A DNA stretch of 35,697 nt, taken from positions 1 through 35,697 of the forward strand of contig NZ_CALMPD010000126.1 of NCBI RefSeq assembly GCF_937871865.1. Direction: 5' to 3'. A model generated the notes under the pieces. It did no database searches, was not told the DNA's origin, and saw only the letters and a list, made by a program, of their open reading frames with translations. Numbering within the stretch: position 1 is the stretch's first letter; every line of letters begins with the position of its first letter. The translations under genes were made by a program, and so were the position numbers. This stretch comes from an uncultured Legionella sp. (GTDB taxonomy: Bacteria > Pseudomonadota > Gammaproteobacteria > Legionellales > Legionellaceae). Below, piece after piece: positions 9,578-18,171 of the stretch.

Positions 9578-10215
9578 TGTCATTATCAACTGGGAAATTA
9601 ATAGTAATTGAAGGTTTGGAAGGTGCAGGTAAATCTACTGCAGTGAGCACTGTTATTGAGATGTTATCTCAGCATCAAATAGCAACAATGACTACACGTG
9701 AGCCAGGAGGCACTGCAATAGGTGAAGTTTTAAGAAATTTAATAAAAAGCCCTGAATACAGTGGGGTATTAGAAGATAAAACCGAGTTACTTTTGCTTTA
9801 TGCTGCAAGAATTCAATTGATTGAGGAAGTCATAAAACCTACTTTACGTTCAGGTACCTGGGTAATTGCCGACCGCTTCGAGCTGTCCACTATAGCATAT
9901 CAAGGCGGGGGAAGGGGAATGGATCTTCAAATGATAAAACATTTATCAACTTATTGTCTTGGTGATTTTAAACCAGATCTGACCTTGTACCTTGATATAT
10001 CTCCAGAACAAGGGATGCAACGAGTAAAACAACGAGGTGCATTTGACCGAATAGAACAACAAGCGATTGATTTTTTTCATCGAGTTCATGGCGCCTATAT
10101 GAGTCATGTAGAAGAGAATCCAGACGTTGTTACTATTGATGCAAGCCTTCCTTTAGATGATGTTCGTTTTGCGATACAAAATGCTGTAAATCGATTTATT
10201 GAGCACGTACGATGA
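9577..10215 (+). CDS. tmk: Thymidylate kinase
   Basis: Phosphorylates dTMP to dTDP on the way to dTTP. The P-loop is GLEGAGKS (residues 13-20) after the strand LIVIEG; the dTMP site shows TTREPGG and the DR pair in [19 protein letters not shown]; the lid region follows in [11 protein letters not shown]. Length 212, matching the family. It shares one base with the mltG stop (TAATG) and four with holB (ATGA), so the three are almost certainly co-translated. Confidence 0.97.
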   Translation: MSLSTGKLIVIEGLEGAGKSTAVSTVIEMLSQHQIATMTTREPGGTAIGEVLRNLIKSPEYSGVLEDKTELLLLYAARIQLIEEVIKPTLRSGTWVIADRFELSTIAYQGGGRGMDLQMIKHLSTYCLGDFKPDLTLYLDISPEQGMQRVKQRGAFDRIEQQAIDFFHRVHGAYMSHVEENPDVVTIDASLPLDDVRFAIQNAVNRFIEHVR

Positions 10216-11126
10216 ATAATCATGAAGTGCAATGGAACAAACTTCAGTCTGCATTCATCAACCGACGTATTCCACAGTCCATGCTGTTTGTTGGACCGCT
10301 TCATTGCGGGATCGAGCACTTTGTTAAAAAAACAATGAAGCTGCTTCTGTGTAAAGCATCGGTTAATCCTCCTTGCATGGGCTGCCTGGATTGCCGGATG
10401 ATTGAAGAAGTGGAGCATCCTGATATTGAATGGGTAAAGCCCGAAAAGAGTGGCGGTGCTATCAAAGTAGATCAAATAAGAGAATTACAACACACTGCAT
10501 ATTTAACGCCTCAACGTTCTATTTCTCGATTGATTATTATAGAAGCAGCTGATCGTATGAATAATGCCTCAGCAAATGCCTTGCTGAAAATATTGGAAGA
10601 GCCAGCTGAACACACAGTGTTCATTTTAATCGCTCAACAGTTAAGTACTGTATTGCCTACGGTATTGAGTCGTTGTCAAATAATAACTTTTTCTTCTACT
10701 GAAGATACTTCAAGCAATAATTTATTGGCTTTAGGTGAGCAATATCCCCAAGAATCGGATAGAGCCGTGCTTTTTAGTCAAGCAGAAGCCATTCTTGATG
10801 GATTGATTGCTGTGATTGAAGGCAAACAGCATCCTTGTTCTTTAGTTACACAATGGACTCAATTTGAACTAGGTAATTTGCTGTGGTTTTTATATTTGGT
10901 TTATTCTCAATTACAAAGCATGTATGTCATAACGAATGTTGTGACTGGTCCTGGAGCGATGCAGTTGAAACAATTATTACTCTTATTAAATCCAATTTTG
11001 ATTTTTGAGCAGATTGATAAAATAAATACACTTTTAAGAAAAATAAGCCATAATATGAATGTAAATCATTCATTGGTTCTTGAGGACTTATTCTTTTCCT
11101 TAATGCCTGATAATGCACACGGATGA
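10212..11126 (+). CDS. holB: DNA polymerase III subunit delta' (HolB)
   Basis: Stator subunit of the clamp loader that places the beta sliding clamp on DNA. The four zinc-ligand cysteines are at residues 47, 55, 58 and 61 ([15 protein letters not shown]). The ATP-binding loop is degenerate ([11 protein letters not shown]), as expected for delta', which does not hydrolyse ATP. The SRC motif that acts in trans on the neighbouring subunit lies in [12 protein letters not shown] (153-155), preceded by [13 protein letters not shown]. At 304 residues it is about 30 shorter than E. coli HolB. Order tmk-holB-tatD is conserved in gammaproteobacteria. Confidence 0.93.
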   Translation: MNNHEVQWNKLQSAFINRRIPQSMLFVGPLHCGIEHFVKKTMKLLLCKASVNPPCMGCLDCRMIEEVEHPDIEWVKPEKSGGAIKVDQIRELQHTAYLTPQRSISRLIIIEAADRMNNASANALLKILEEPAEHTVFILIAQQLSTVLPTVLSRCQIITFSSTEDTSSNNLLALGEQYPQESDRAVLFSQAEAILDGLIAVIEGKQHPCSLVTQWTQFELGNLLWFLYLVYSQLQSMYVITNVVTGPGAMQLKQLLLLLNPILIFEQIDKINTLLRKISHNMNVNHSLVLEDLFFSLMPDNAHG

Positions 11127-11145
11127 ATGTTAAAACGGAGGGAGG

Positions 11146-11484
11146 ATGGAAAACGTACAACTAATTAACTGTTCTTTCTCTAGTGAGGCCTCCTTATATT
11201 TAGCGTATATGCCATTTGTAAAAGGTGGAGGGCTATTTATACGTACTCATCACGTTTATTCTTTGGATCATTTGGTTGAGCTGTCTGTTAACTTAATTAG
11301 TGAGCCAGAGCCCTATTTGGTAAGTGGAAAAGTGGTTTGGATTACTCCGCGAGGTGCACAGGGAAATAAACCTTCTGGAATAGGGGTACAATTTACTGGT
11401 GAAAATAGCCGATATTTATGTAATAAAATAGAAACGTATTTAGCCGGAATGTTAAAGTCTACCCAAATGACGGATACTATTTAA
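11146..11484 (+). CDS. pilZ: Type IV pilus protein PilZ
   Basis: Small cytosolic PilZ-domain protein needed for type IV pilus assembly in Pseudomonas and Xanthomonas. The 112 residues align by eye with Pseudomonas PilZ: YLAYMPFVKGGGLFI, LISEPEPYLVSGKVVWITP and PRGAQGNKPSGIGVQF, then KIETYLAGMLKS at the C-terminus. The c-di-GMP-binding RxxxR motif of canonical PilZ domains is absent, as is typical of this subgroup, which acts by protein contacts (FimX/PilB in other species). The start is preceded by GGAGGGAGG. It is inserted between holB and tatD, also its usual place in pseudomonads, and links pilus and replication/fatty-acid genes in one transcript. Confidence 0.9.
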   Translation: MENVQLINCSFSSEASLYLAYMPFVKGGGLFIRTHHVYSLDHLVELSVNLISEPEPYLVSGKVVWITPRGAQGNKPSGIGVQFTGENSRYLCNKIETYLAGMLKSTQMTDTI

Positions 11485-11577
11485 CTCTGTTCTTCATAGG
11501 TTATCTTTTTCTTCCAGAATGCATTACATCTGATGGTTATTAAATAATATCTCATGTATCAATTGCGACGAGGATCT

Positions 11578-11633
11578 AAACAGGTTGAGGTAGGAGGAAG
11601 ATCCTCTCCTGGTTATTGAGATGTTACCTGTTT
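11578..11633 (+). other. Structured leader or attenuator-like hairpin before tatD
   Basis: In the 180-base gap between pilZ and tatD, AAACAGGT (11578-11585) pairs with ACCTGTTT (11626-11633), enclosing a smaller AGGAG/CTCCT arm around 11592-11610. The outer stem ends in a short T run (GTTTTACATC). It could be a weak terminator at the end of the cluster or a 5' leader structure of tatD; the sequence alone does not decide. Confidence 0.35.
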
Positions 11634-11664
11634 TACATCTAATTTATTTACGTTGAGGGTTCAA

Positions 11665-12444
11665 ATGTTAGTTGATTCACATTGCCATTTAAATTCTATT
11701 GATTTAGCCGATTTCAACAATGATCTTAGCCAGGTTTTAGCTCAAGCTAAAAATAATGGGGTAGGGCATTTATTAACTGTCTGTGTGGAGTTAAGTGATT
11801 ATCCTTTGTTGGAACGTATTGCAGCTGAAAATCCTAATATAAATATCTCCGCAGGAGTTCATCCTAATATCGAAATGGAAATACCTGTTACTAAGGAGAT
11901 GCTCTGTGATTTAGCCAAAAATCCGTCATGCATCGCGATAGGAGAAACTGGTCTTGATTATTATCGTACGCTTACTGATGAAGCACAGGAGGTACAGCGA
12001 GAACGATTCAGACAACACATAAGAGCTGCGTTAATTACTTCAAAGCCTTTAATTATTCATACTCGTCAGGCAGCAGAGGATACACTTCTATTAATGGCAG
12101 AAGAAAATGCGCAGAATATTGGTGGGGTCATGCATTGTTTTGCCGAGGATATGGATATTGCCAGAAGAGCTATTGATTTGAATTTTTATATCTCGTTTTC
12201 CGGGATTGTTACATTTAAAAACGCCATTGCATTGCAAGAAGTGGCAAGACAAATTCCTTTGGAGAGAATGTTAATAGAGACTGATTCTCCTTATCTTGCC
12301 CCAGTACCTTTTAGAGGGAAGCAAAATCATCCCGCATTAGTTCGCCATGTAGCTGAGGCTATCGCTGAATTACGAGGAATGGATTTTAACGAAATTGCAG
12401 AAATTACAACTGATAATTTTTATAAGTGCTTTAAGATAGCGTGA
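11665..12444 (+). CDS. tatD: TatD family metal-dependent deoxyribonuclease
   Basis: TIM-barrel metallo-hydrolase of the TatD/YcfH family, with Mg-dependent DNase activity in characterised members. Metal and active-site motifs are in order: VDSHCHLNSID (residues 3-13), SAGVHPN, AIGETGLDYYR, PLIIHTRQA, GGVMHCFAED and MLIETDSPYLAPVPFRG. The ATG at 11665 has TGAGGG 6 bases upstream; an in-frame TTG at 11653 is less likely. Length 259, as usual. By position next to holB it is the YcfH-type member. It ends the cluster that began with yceD. Confidence 0.92.
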   Translation: MLVDSHCHLNSIDLADFNNDLSQVLAQAKNNGVGHLLTVCVELSDYPLLERIAAENPNINISAGVHPNIEMEIPVTKEMLCDLAKNPSCIAIGETGLDYYRTLTDEAQEVQRERFRQHIRAALITSKPLIIHTRQAAEDTLLLMAEENAQNIGGVMHCFAEDMDIARRAIDLNFYISFSGIVTFKNAIALQEVARQIPLERMLIETDSPYLAPVPFRGKQNHPALVRHVAEAIAELRGMDFNEIAEITTDNFYKCFKIA

Positions 12445-12575
12445 TCTGTGTAATATAAGTGGCAATAATTCAAATAAGGATAAATTTCTTTGGTTATTGA
12501 TGTTATGGATTTTTCGTTTGTTTGAGCTAAAGAATATGAATTCCAGCAGATTCTAGTTTTCATTTATAGTACTTT

Positions 12576-12604
12576 TTGCCAGAGCTCATGGTATTTAGTA
12601 CTAT
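12576..12604 (+). promoter_or_regulatory. Candidate sigma-70 promoter for anmK
   Basis: TTGCCA (12576-12581) and TACTAT (12599-12604) are 17 bases apart, in a 195-base gene-free stretch, and 35 bases before the anmK ATG. The -35 matches at five of six positions, the -10 at four. Confidence 0.45.
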
Positions 12605-12639
12605 ATAACTATTATTTTTTATATTTTATAGAGTGCCCC

Positions 12640-13740
12640 ATGACGTTCTTCATAGGTTTAATGTCCGGTACCAGTATGGATGGAATTGATGCTGCCTTGG
12701 TTCATATGCCTTCCAATACACTTAAGTGCGGTATTACTAAAAAATACAGTGACGAATTAAAACAGCGAATAGATGATCTGATTAATGGCACGCATTTAAG
12801 CCTTGCTTCGATATGTCAGTTGAATACATTAATTGGCAAAGAGTTTGCTGGAGCGGTAAACGAGTTATTGCAAGAAGCAAATATTGATGCAAGGGAAATT
12901 AAGGCAATAGGAAGTCATGGCCAAACCGTTTGTCATGATACTAATTGCGCAATACCTTATACTTTGCAACTGGGGTGTGGGCATACTATTTCATCCTTAA
13001 CTGGTATCACTGTTGTAGCGGATTTTCGTACCAGGGATTTGGTTAATGGTGGCCTGGGCGCCCCGTTTGCTCCACTTTATCATCAGGAATTATTTAATCA
13101 TTGTGATTTGGATATTGCCTTAGTCAATATCGGTGGCATTTCCAATATATCGTTTATTTCGCCACAGCAACCTACTATTGGTTGGGATGTAGGGCCTGGG
13201 AATTGTTTAATGGATAGCTGGATTAACCGGCATCTTGGTAAAAGCTATGACGCGGGAGGAAATTGGGCTAAACAGGGTACTGTTATTTCAGACCTATTGG
13301 AACGATTATTAGCGGATCCTTTTTTCTCAATGCCAGCTCCCAAAAGCATAGGGAAAGAGTATTTTTCTCTTGACTGGCTGCAGTGTTATTTGCAAAAAGA
13401 ATATATGCCAGAAGATATCCAAGCGTCCTTATTGGCTTTGACTGCACATTCAATTGCTTTCACTGTACAGAATCATCAGAACAAAATAAAGAGCTTATAT
13501 TTATGTGGTGGAGGTACTCATAATACCCATTTATTGAATTCATTAACCCAATTATTACCTGGAATTGAAGTAGATAGTATTGCTAAAGCGGGCTCCAGTC
13601 CTGATTATTTGGAAGCGATGATGTTTGCGTGGTTGGCCGCGCAGACTATGGAATATAAACCGGTTAATTTAACTGCTATTACCGGTTCAAAAGACCCGGC
13701 AATATTGGGTGCAGTGTATCCTATAATAAAATCATATTGA
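12640..13740 (+). CDS. anmK: Anhydro-N-acetylmuramic acid kinase
   Basis: Converts 1,6-anhydro-MurNAc to MurNAc-6-phosphate during peptidoglycan recycling, consuming ATP. It belongs to the ASKHA kinase fold: the phosphate-binding FIGLMSGTSMDGIDAAL opens the protein, followed by GSHGQTVCHD, VADFRTRDLVNGGLGAPFAPLYH, NIGGISNISF, GWDVGPGNCLMD and the C-terminal LYLCGGGTHN. Length 366 against 369 in E. coli. The ribosome binding site is poor. It begins a new transcription unit after tatD. It fits with the wall-turnover enzymes MltG and the transglycosylase-like lipoprotein in the same window. Confidence 0.96.
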   Translation: MTFFIGLMSGTSMDGIDAALVHMPSNTLKCGITKKYSDELKQRIDDLINGTHLSLASICQLNTLIGKEFAGAVNELLQEANIDAREIKAIGSHGQTVCHDTNCAIPYTLQLGCGHTISSLTGITVVADFRTRDLVNGGLGAPFAPLYHQELFNHCDLDIALVNIGGISNISFISPQQPTIGWDVGPGNCLMDSWINRHLGKSYDAGGNWAKQGTVISDLLERLLADPFFSMPAPKSIGKEYFSLDWLQCYLQKEYMPEDIQASLLALTAHSIAFTVQNHQNKIKSLYLCGGGTHNTHLLNSLTQLLPGIEVDSIAKAGSSPDYLEAMMFAWLAAQTMEYKPVNLTAITGSKDPAILGAVYPIIKSY

Positions 13741-13764
13741 CAAAACAAATCACCTTGCGTTTAA

Positions 13765-15087
13765 ATGGGCTATTCCCAACAGAGTGAATTTAAATTGAAC
13801 GCACATTACACTATGAAATCAAAGGATGGAGCTGGGGAGAGTTTTGCAACAGCTTACTTTATATTTTTTCTGGCAGCATCATTTTACTTGTATGAATTTA
13901 TCTTACAGGTAGCTCCTAGCGTTATGGCCGAGTCCATGATGAAAACCTTTGGAGTTACTGGTCAAGGTTTTGGTGTTATTTCTGCATTTTATTTTTATGC
14001 CTATGCACCCTCGCAGATTCCTGCTGGTGTCTTGTATGATCGTTATGGGCCGCGGAAGTTGATGACCTTTGCAATTATCTTATGTGCTACTGGCTCTGCA
14101 TTTTTTGCATCGACTGATAGTGTGTTTACTGCCTGCGCAGGTCGTTTTTTAATCGGAATTGGTTCTGCTTTTTCCTTTATTGGGGTGTTGGTACTTATTT
14201 CCCGTTGGTTCCCTCCTTATTATTTTGCAATTTTAGCCGGTATCGCTCAATTGATGAGTTCTGTCGGTGCGATATTTGGTGAGATGCCACTAGCAGCATT
14301 AATTTCTCATGTGGGATGGCGGAATGCCAGTTTTATATTGGCTGCAATTGGCTTTATCCTGGCTGGATTTTTTTGGGTATTTATCCGTGATTACCCTCAT
14401 CAACAAAATCAAACCATTCCCAATCATTATCTTAGAGATGAATGGAAGCGCCTTGTTGCTGTGTGTAAACATGCGCATACCTGGATTATTGGTAGTTATG
14501 CATTTGCTATCTGGACGCCGATTGCAGTATTTGCCGCACTTTGGGGCGTGCCATTTTTACAGGAAAAATATCAGATATCTGTCGTTGCAGCCTCTGGTTT
14601 ATGCAGCATGATTTGGATAGGGATAGGGGTTGGCAGTCCTTTACTTGGCTGGGTGAGTGATCGAATTGAAAGTCGGCGCATTGCGTTAATCATCAGCGCT
14701 GTTCTAGGATTATCCGCTACTCTGATCTTACTTTATTATCCTTCATTATCTTATGGGTGGTCTTATGTCATTTTATTTGTACTTGGTCTTGGTGCAGGAG
14801 GACAGACTGTAAGTTTTGCTGTAGTTAAGGAAAATAATACTTCTGAGCTTGTTGGTACAGCTTCAGGTTTTAATAATTTGTCTGTTCTAATCGGTGGGGC
14901 TATATTCCAACCTTTAGTTGGTTACATGTTAGAGCATTCTGGCTCAGGACGTATTATTGACGGAGTTCAGGTATATAGTATTGCTGGTTATCAAACTGCA
15001 TTGCTGGTTATGCCGGTCTGCTTCCTGGCGAGTCTACTTATTGCTACATTCTTGATTAAAGAATCACATCCAGCGCATCATCAATAA
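13765..15087 (+). CDS. MFS transporter, substrate unknown
   Basis: A 440-residue polytopic protein with about 12 hydrophobic helices. The cytoplasmic loop 2-3 motif of the major facilitator superfamily reads GVLYDRYGPRKLM, with a related WVSDRIESRRIA in the second half, and a long central loop (IRDYPHQQNQ...LRDEWKR) separates the two bundles. GRFLIGIGSAFSFIGVLVLISRWF resembles anion:cation symporter-type (phthalate/galactonate) members. Legionella species have a family of such carriers (Pht proteins) that import amino acids or nucleosides in the vacuole; membership here is a guess. The annotated ATG has no ribosome binding site; ATG at 13813 (residue 17) is an alternative, as the first 25 residues are hydrophilic. 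It follows anmK by 24 bases. Confidence 0.85.
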   Translation: MGYSQQSEFKLNAHYTMKSKDGAGESFATAYFIFFLAASFYLYEFILQVAPSVMAESMMKTFGVTGQGFGVISAFYFYAYAPSQIPAGVLYDRYGPRKLMTFAIILCATGSAFFASTDSVFTACAGRFLIGIGSAFSFIGVLVLISRWFPPYYFAILAGIAQLMSSVGAIFGEMPLAALISHVGWRNASFILAAIGFILAGFFWVFIRDYPHQQNQTIPNHYLRDEWKRLVAVCKHAHTWIIGSYAFAIWTPIAVFAALWGVPFLQEKYQISVVAASGLCSMIWIGIGVGSPLLGWVSDRIESRRIALIISAVLGLSATLILLYYPSLSYGWSYVILFVLGLGAGGQTVSFAVVKENNTSELVGTASGFNNLSVLIGGAIFQPLVGYMLEHSGSGRIIDGVQVYSIAGYQTALLVMPVCFLASLLIATFLIKESHPAHHQ

Positions 15088-15103
15088 TACTAGTCTTTGC
15101 TTT

Positions 15104-15135
15104 ATGCCCAATTCCTCATATAAGGTATTGGGCAT
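15104..15135. terminator. Bidirectional hairpin between convergent genes
   Basis: ATGCCCAAT (15104-15112) pairs perfectly with ATTGGGCAT (15127-15135), and the stem extends inward with CCT/AGG after one mismatch. It lies exactly between the stop of the MFS gene and the stop of the converging hypothetical gene. There is no clear T run on either side, so intrinsic termination is likely but not certain. Confidence 0.55.
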
Positions 15136-15141
15136 GCTAGA

Positions 15142-15834
15142 TTAGATATAATTCGATGTTTTAAGATCGACTGAATAATCGTCAGTTTCTTCCTGAGCTT
15201 GATTTGCTCTTAACCGGTTTATCTGAGTGTGATAGTGGTTCATGTTGTGTAGGAATGAAAGTTCTGTAAGTTTGTTTCTAGTTGGTATTTTATCGTCTTC
15301 AATATTTGAAATACTATTATAGCCTTGTGACACTCCTAAAATTATTGATGACAGGGTGGCTGTAAGTATTGCTGTGCCTAAAAAGAAATCCAGTACCATT
15401 ACCGGGAGTACAAAAGGAAGAATTGTTATTCCTGCTACTAGAGGTAAGGCACATGCAATAACCAATGACGAATGTAAAAGATTATTTACTGTAATCTTGT
15501 CACCCCAGTGATGAATGGTTTGTCTTATCTGCTTTTCGGCATTTTCTATTGTTAATTCATTCTTAGCAATTTTAACGTACAACTCATAGAATTCTTGATA
15601 TGATGCCAATATCTCTGATTTCTCACTTTTCGAAGCCGCTGAGTAAAATCGCTCACAGTAGAACGTCCTTATTTGAGTAAGTTCAATATCTGCTTGCTCA
15701 ATAAAATGAGTATCCTCACCCATTATCTTCACAATAATTGTATTTTGAAGGGTATTTGGAGTCTTTGCTGTATCTAAAAACATGTGTATTGGAAAAAAGT
15801 TTTTATCCAGTTCTCTAAACTTATTATTAACCAT
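15142..15834 (-). CDS. Hypothetical membrane protein, paralogue A of a tandem pair
   Basis: Unrecognised 230-residue protein. The N-terminal 115 residues are hydrophilic and probably helical; two strongly hydrophobic segments follow at about 122-170 (ALPLVAGITILPFVLPVMVL and FFLGTAILTATLSSIILGV), then a short hydrophilic tail rich in Q, E and D. It is clearly a paralogue of the upstream gene at 15907: both share IRxFYCxRFYSA, ILPFVLPV, AILTA with SSIIL, SNIE and TELSFLxNMN. A GGAT-type ribosome binding site precedes the ATG. The hairpin-loop membrane topology and acidic tail would fit a secreted Legionella effector, but that is inference; no known domain was seen. Confidence 0.75.
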   Translation of the reverse strand: MVNNKFRELDKNFFPIHMFLDTAKTPNTLQNTIIVKIMGEDTHFIEQADIELTQIRTFYCERFYSAASKSEKSEILASYQEFYELYVKIAKNELTIENAEKQIRQTIHHWGDKITVNNLLHSSLVIACALPLVAGITILPFVLPVMVLDFFLGTAILTATLSSIILGVSQGYNSISNIEDDKIPTRNKLTELSFLHNMNHYHTQINRLRANQAQEETDDYSVDLKTSNYI

Positions 15835-15906
15835 TATCTTTAATCCTTGAGTACTATTTGAATGTGAGGTAATTTTTCTTGCTAAAAATTCATATTCAGA
15901 AAGAGC

Positions 15907-16596
15907 CTAGCGACGAAAGAGAGTGGGGGCATGGTTATCATGCTCTTGGCTGTTAGGCTCAAAAGCTTTCGCTGATAAATGAACTTTGTTCATATTGCAT
16001 AAAAATGACAGTTCTGTCTTGCTGTTATTCTTTACTGGAGCCGTACTTTCTATGTTTGATAGATTATTATAGCATTGAGATATTGCTAAAATGATGGAAG
16101 ATGATGCTGCCGTAAGTATTGCTGCACCTATATAAAAATTTAAAGCGATAACCGGTAATACAAACGGAAGGATTACTATTCCTGCAGCTAGTGGTATTAC
16201 ACAGGCAACCGCACCACAAAGGCGAATAACACTATCCCATACTATGTTATTTTCCCAGTCAGAAGCAGTTGCCTTTATCATTTTGGAGGCATGTTCAATG
16301 GTTAAGTTACCGCTAAAAACTTTGTTTACTATTTCGTAGAGTTTTTTATATCTTGCTAAAATATTGGGCTTTTCACTTTCTGATGCCGAATAAAAACGTC
16401 TACAGTAGAAATTTCTTATTGAAGCCAGATCCTTGTTGGTCTGTTTCAATAGAGCTGTCTCGTTAATTTGTACCTTGTTTTCTTTCATTACCATGCGCAC
16501 GAGTTGATTTATGGCGGTATCTGGGCCTTCATTTTCCAGTAGATCTTGTATTTGAGAGTAGTTTTTATCCAGTTCTTCAAATTCTTTTTGAATCAT
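15907..16596 (-). CDS. Hypothetical membrane protein, paralogue B of a tandem pair
   Basis: Unrecognised 229-residue protein with the same plan as its downstream neighbour: a hydrophilic helical N-terminal half (about 1-118), a hydrophobic block at about 125-173 (PLAAGIVILPFVLPVIALNF and IGAAILTAASSSIIL), the NLSNIES and TELSFLCNMN segments, and a hydrophilic tail ending in basic residues (APTLFRR). AAGGAT lies 6-7 bases upstream of the ATG. The two copies are 72 bases apart and have diverged most at the N-terminal linker and the last 25 residues, so the duplication is not recent. No function can be given. Confidence 0.75.
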   Translation of the reverse strand: MIQKEFEELDKNYSQIQDLLENEGPDTAINQLVRMVMKENKVQINETALLKQTNKDLASIRNFYCRRFYSASESEKPNILARYKKLYEIVNKVFSGNLTIEHASKMIKATASDWENNIVWDSVIRLCGAVACVIPLAAGIVILPFVLPVIALNFYIGAAILTAASSSIILAISQCYNNLSNIESTAPVKNNSKTELSFLCNMNKVHLSAKAFEPNSQEHDNHAPTLFRR

Positions 16597-16720
16597 GGTG
16601 TTATCCTTAAGTCATTTGAAATTGTAAGAACGGATTCTATCGTGCAAAGACTTATATTCAAACATAAAGTTAGTGCTCATCATTCACTTATTATCGACTG
16701 TTTGAATTGAGCATCAGACT

Positions 16721-17977
16721 TTAAACGGATGTACTGCTGATTTCAGCTTTTTTAATTGTTGCAAAAGTTAAGCCAATAAATATAAGCAATACGAATCCTA
16801 CTGCATTACAATAGAGGGCAAAATGTAGATTATTATGCGTTTGATAAAAGAAACTGGCTATTTCTATACCCAAGGCTCCAATAACCATTACGCTTAAACT
16901 AATTAACGCAGAAGCTGTTCCTTTGCTGACATGGGTAATGAAGAGACAAAACCTATTCAAAGGAGCGTTAATTATACTCAGTGAAAAGAAGTATATAATT
17001 ATTCCTGGGATCAGATAAATATAATGATTCCCGTACAAATAAGGCAGGACAGCCATTAAAATGATTCCTGCAGTCATAATGACAGAACCTAGATAGATAA
17101 TATTTTTGAGTTCGAACTTGTAAGTCAAGTGGTGTAAAAACCAATTTCCCAAAATGGTTGCACCGAAGATGGGAAGCTGCCACAAACCATATTGAATCAC
17201 TGTCAATTTTGCTTCTGTAATTAAAATTATAGGTGCAAGAGCAATCCAGGCGATACAAGGAATACCAACGATACCAGTTGCCAGCGCACTGTAGCAAAAA
17301 GCAGGATTGGTAAATAGTGCTTTGTAATTTTTAAAAACTGCAGAGAACGATAACGGTGCTTTGGCTATCAGCTGGCCATCCTTTTTTATTTGGCCAATAG
17401 GTTCTGGCATGTAACGCCATAAACCCCATAGAGCCAGGATGGCAAACAGTGCTATCAATACAAATATGATGCGCCAAGAGGTGTAATGAATAATTATTGC
17501 GCCTAATACTGGTCCTAATAAGGGGGCTAATATGGTGGCATTAGCCATGATGGCGATAATGCGTACAGCGTCCTTTTCATTGAATAATTCCTGAATGGTC
17601 GCATAGCCAATTACCCCTATAAAGCATAAGCCCATCCCCTGAAAGAATCGCGCGGTAAGAAACTGATCCATGGAATGAGAACAGGCTATGAGTATGGTAA
17701 ACACAAAAAACAAGCTGGCCCCAAGCAACATCATGGGTCTGCGGCCATACGCATCTGATACAGGCCCCAGAATCAGCTGTAAACTGGCCCCTCCAATAAT
17801 ATATACTGTAAGGGAGGTGGCTACTATTGATTCGGATGCATTAAATGACTGAACAACATAAATCATTCCTGGCATGATCATGTCATTGGCAATATAAGTA
17901 AGAAACTCATATAAAACTAAAAAGCAAGCAAAAGTTATAGCATGTCTGCGTGTTATTGCAATCAGTGGTTCAGACAT
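16721..17977 (-). CDS. mdfA: MdfA-type multidrug MFS efflux pump
   Basis: Proton-driven drug exporter of the DHA1 class. The resemblance to E. coli MdfA is strong by eye: LYEFLTYIANDMIMPG in helix 1, with the two acidic residues (here E24 and D32) that correspond to MdfA E26 and D34 for proton and cationic drug handling; motif A in LGPVSDAYGRRPMML; RFFQGMGLCFIGVIGYATIQE (motif B, with the essential arginine); and MANATILAPLLGPVLGA (antiporter motif C). The C-half retains SKGTASALISLSVM. Length 418 against 410. AAAGGG lies 6 bases before the ATG. A 23-base palindrome overlaps the candidate -10 upstream, suggesting repression. Confidence 0.92.
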   Translation of the reverse strand: MSEPLIAITRRHAITFACFLVLYEFLTYIANDMIMPGMIYVVQSFNASESIVATSLTVYIIGGASLQLILGPVSDAYGRRPMMLLGASLFFVFTILIACSHSMDQFLTARFFQGMGLCFIGVIGYATIQELFNEKDAVRIIAIMANATILAPLLGPVLGAIIIHYTSWRIIFVLIALFAILALWGLWRYMPEPIGQIKKDGQLIAKAPLSFSAVFKNYKALFTNPAFCYSALATGIVGIPCIAWIALAPIILITEAKLTVIQYGLWQLPIFGATILGNWFLHHLTYKFELKNIIYLGSVIMTAGIILMAVLPYLYGNHYIYLIPGIIIYFFSLSIINAPLNRFCLFITHVSKGTASALISLSVMVIGALGIEIASFFYQTHNNLHFALYCNAVGFVLLIFIGLTFATIKKAEISSTSV

Positions 17978-18005
17978 AGTGGCCCTTTTGTCTCAATGAT
18001 TTTAT

Positions 18006-18028
18006 AGTGTATTTCTATATTATACACT
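18006..18028 (-). promoter_or_regulatory. Palindrome over the candidate mdfA promoter
   Basis: AGTGTAT (18006-18012) and ATACACT (18022-18028) form perfect half-sites separated by 9 bases, 29 bases upstream of the mdfA ATG. On the minus strand the proximal half-site contains TATAAT (18019-18024), a perfect -10. A dimeric repressor (TetR- or MarR-like) bound here would block RNA polymerase. No regulator gene is adjacent, so the protein is unknown. Confidence 0.5.
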
Positions 18029-18171
18029 GTCTTATCTGGCTTGAGGAGCGCTGCGAGAGTTGAGATAAGGCAACTAGTCTGCAATTTAAGCACAAACAAC
18101 TCAGATGCTGAAAGGGTTGGACTAACTGCGTTTATTCCTTTTTCGCTGGTCTATCTCGAAAGTCGTCAATA

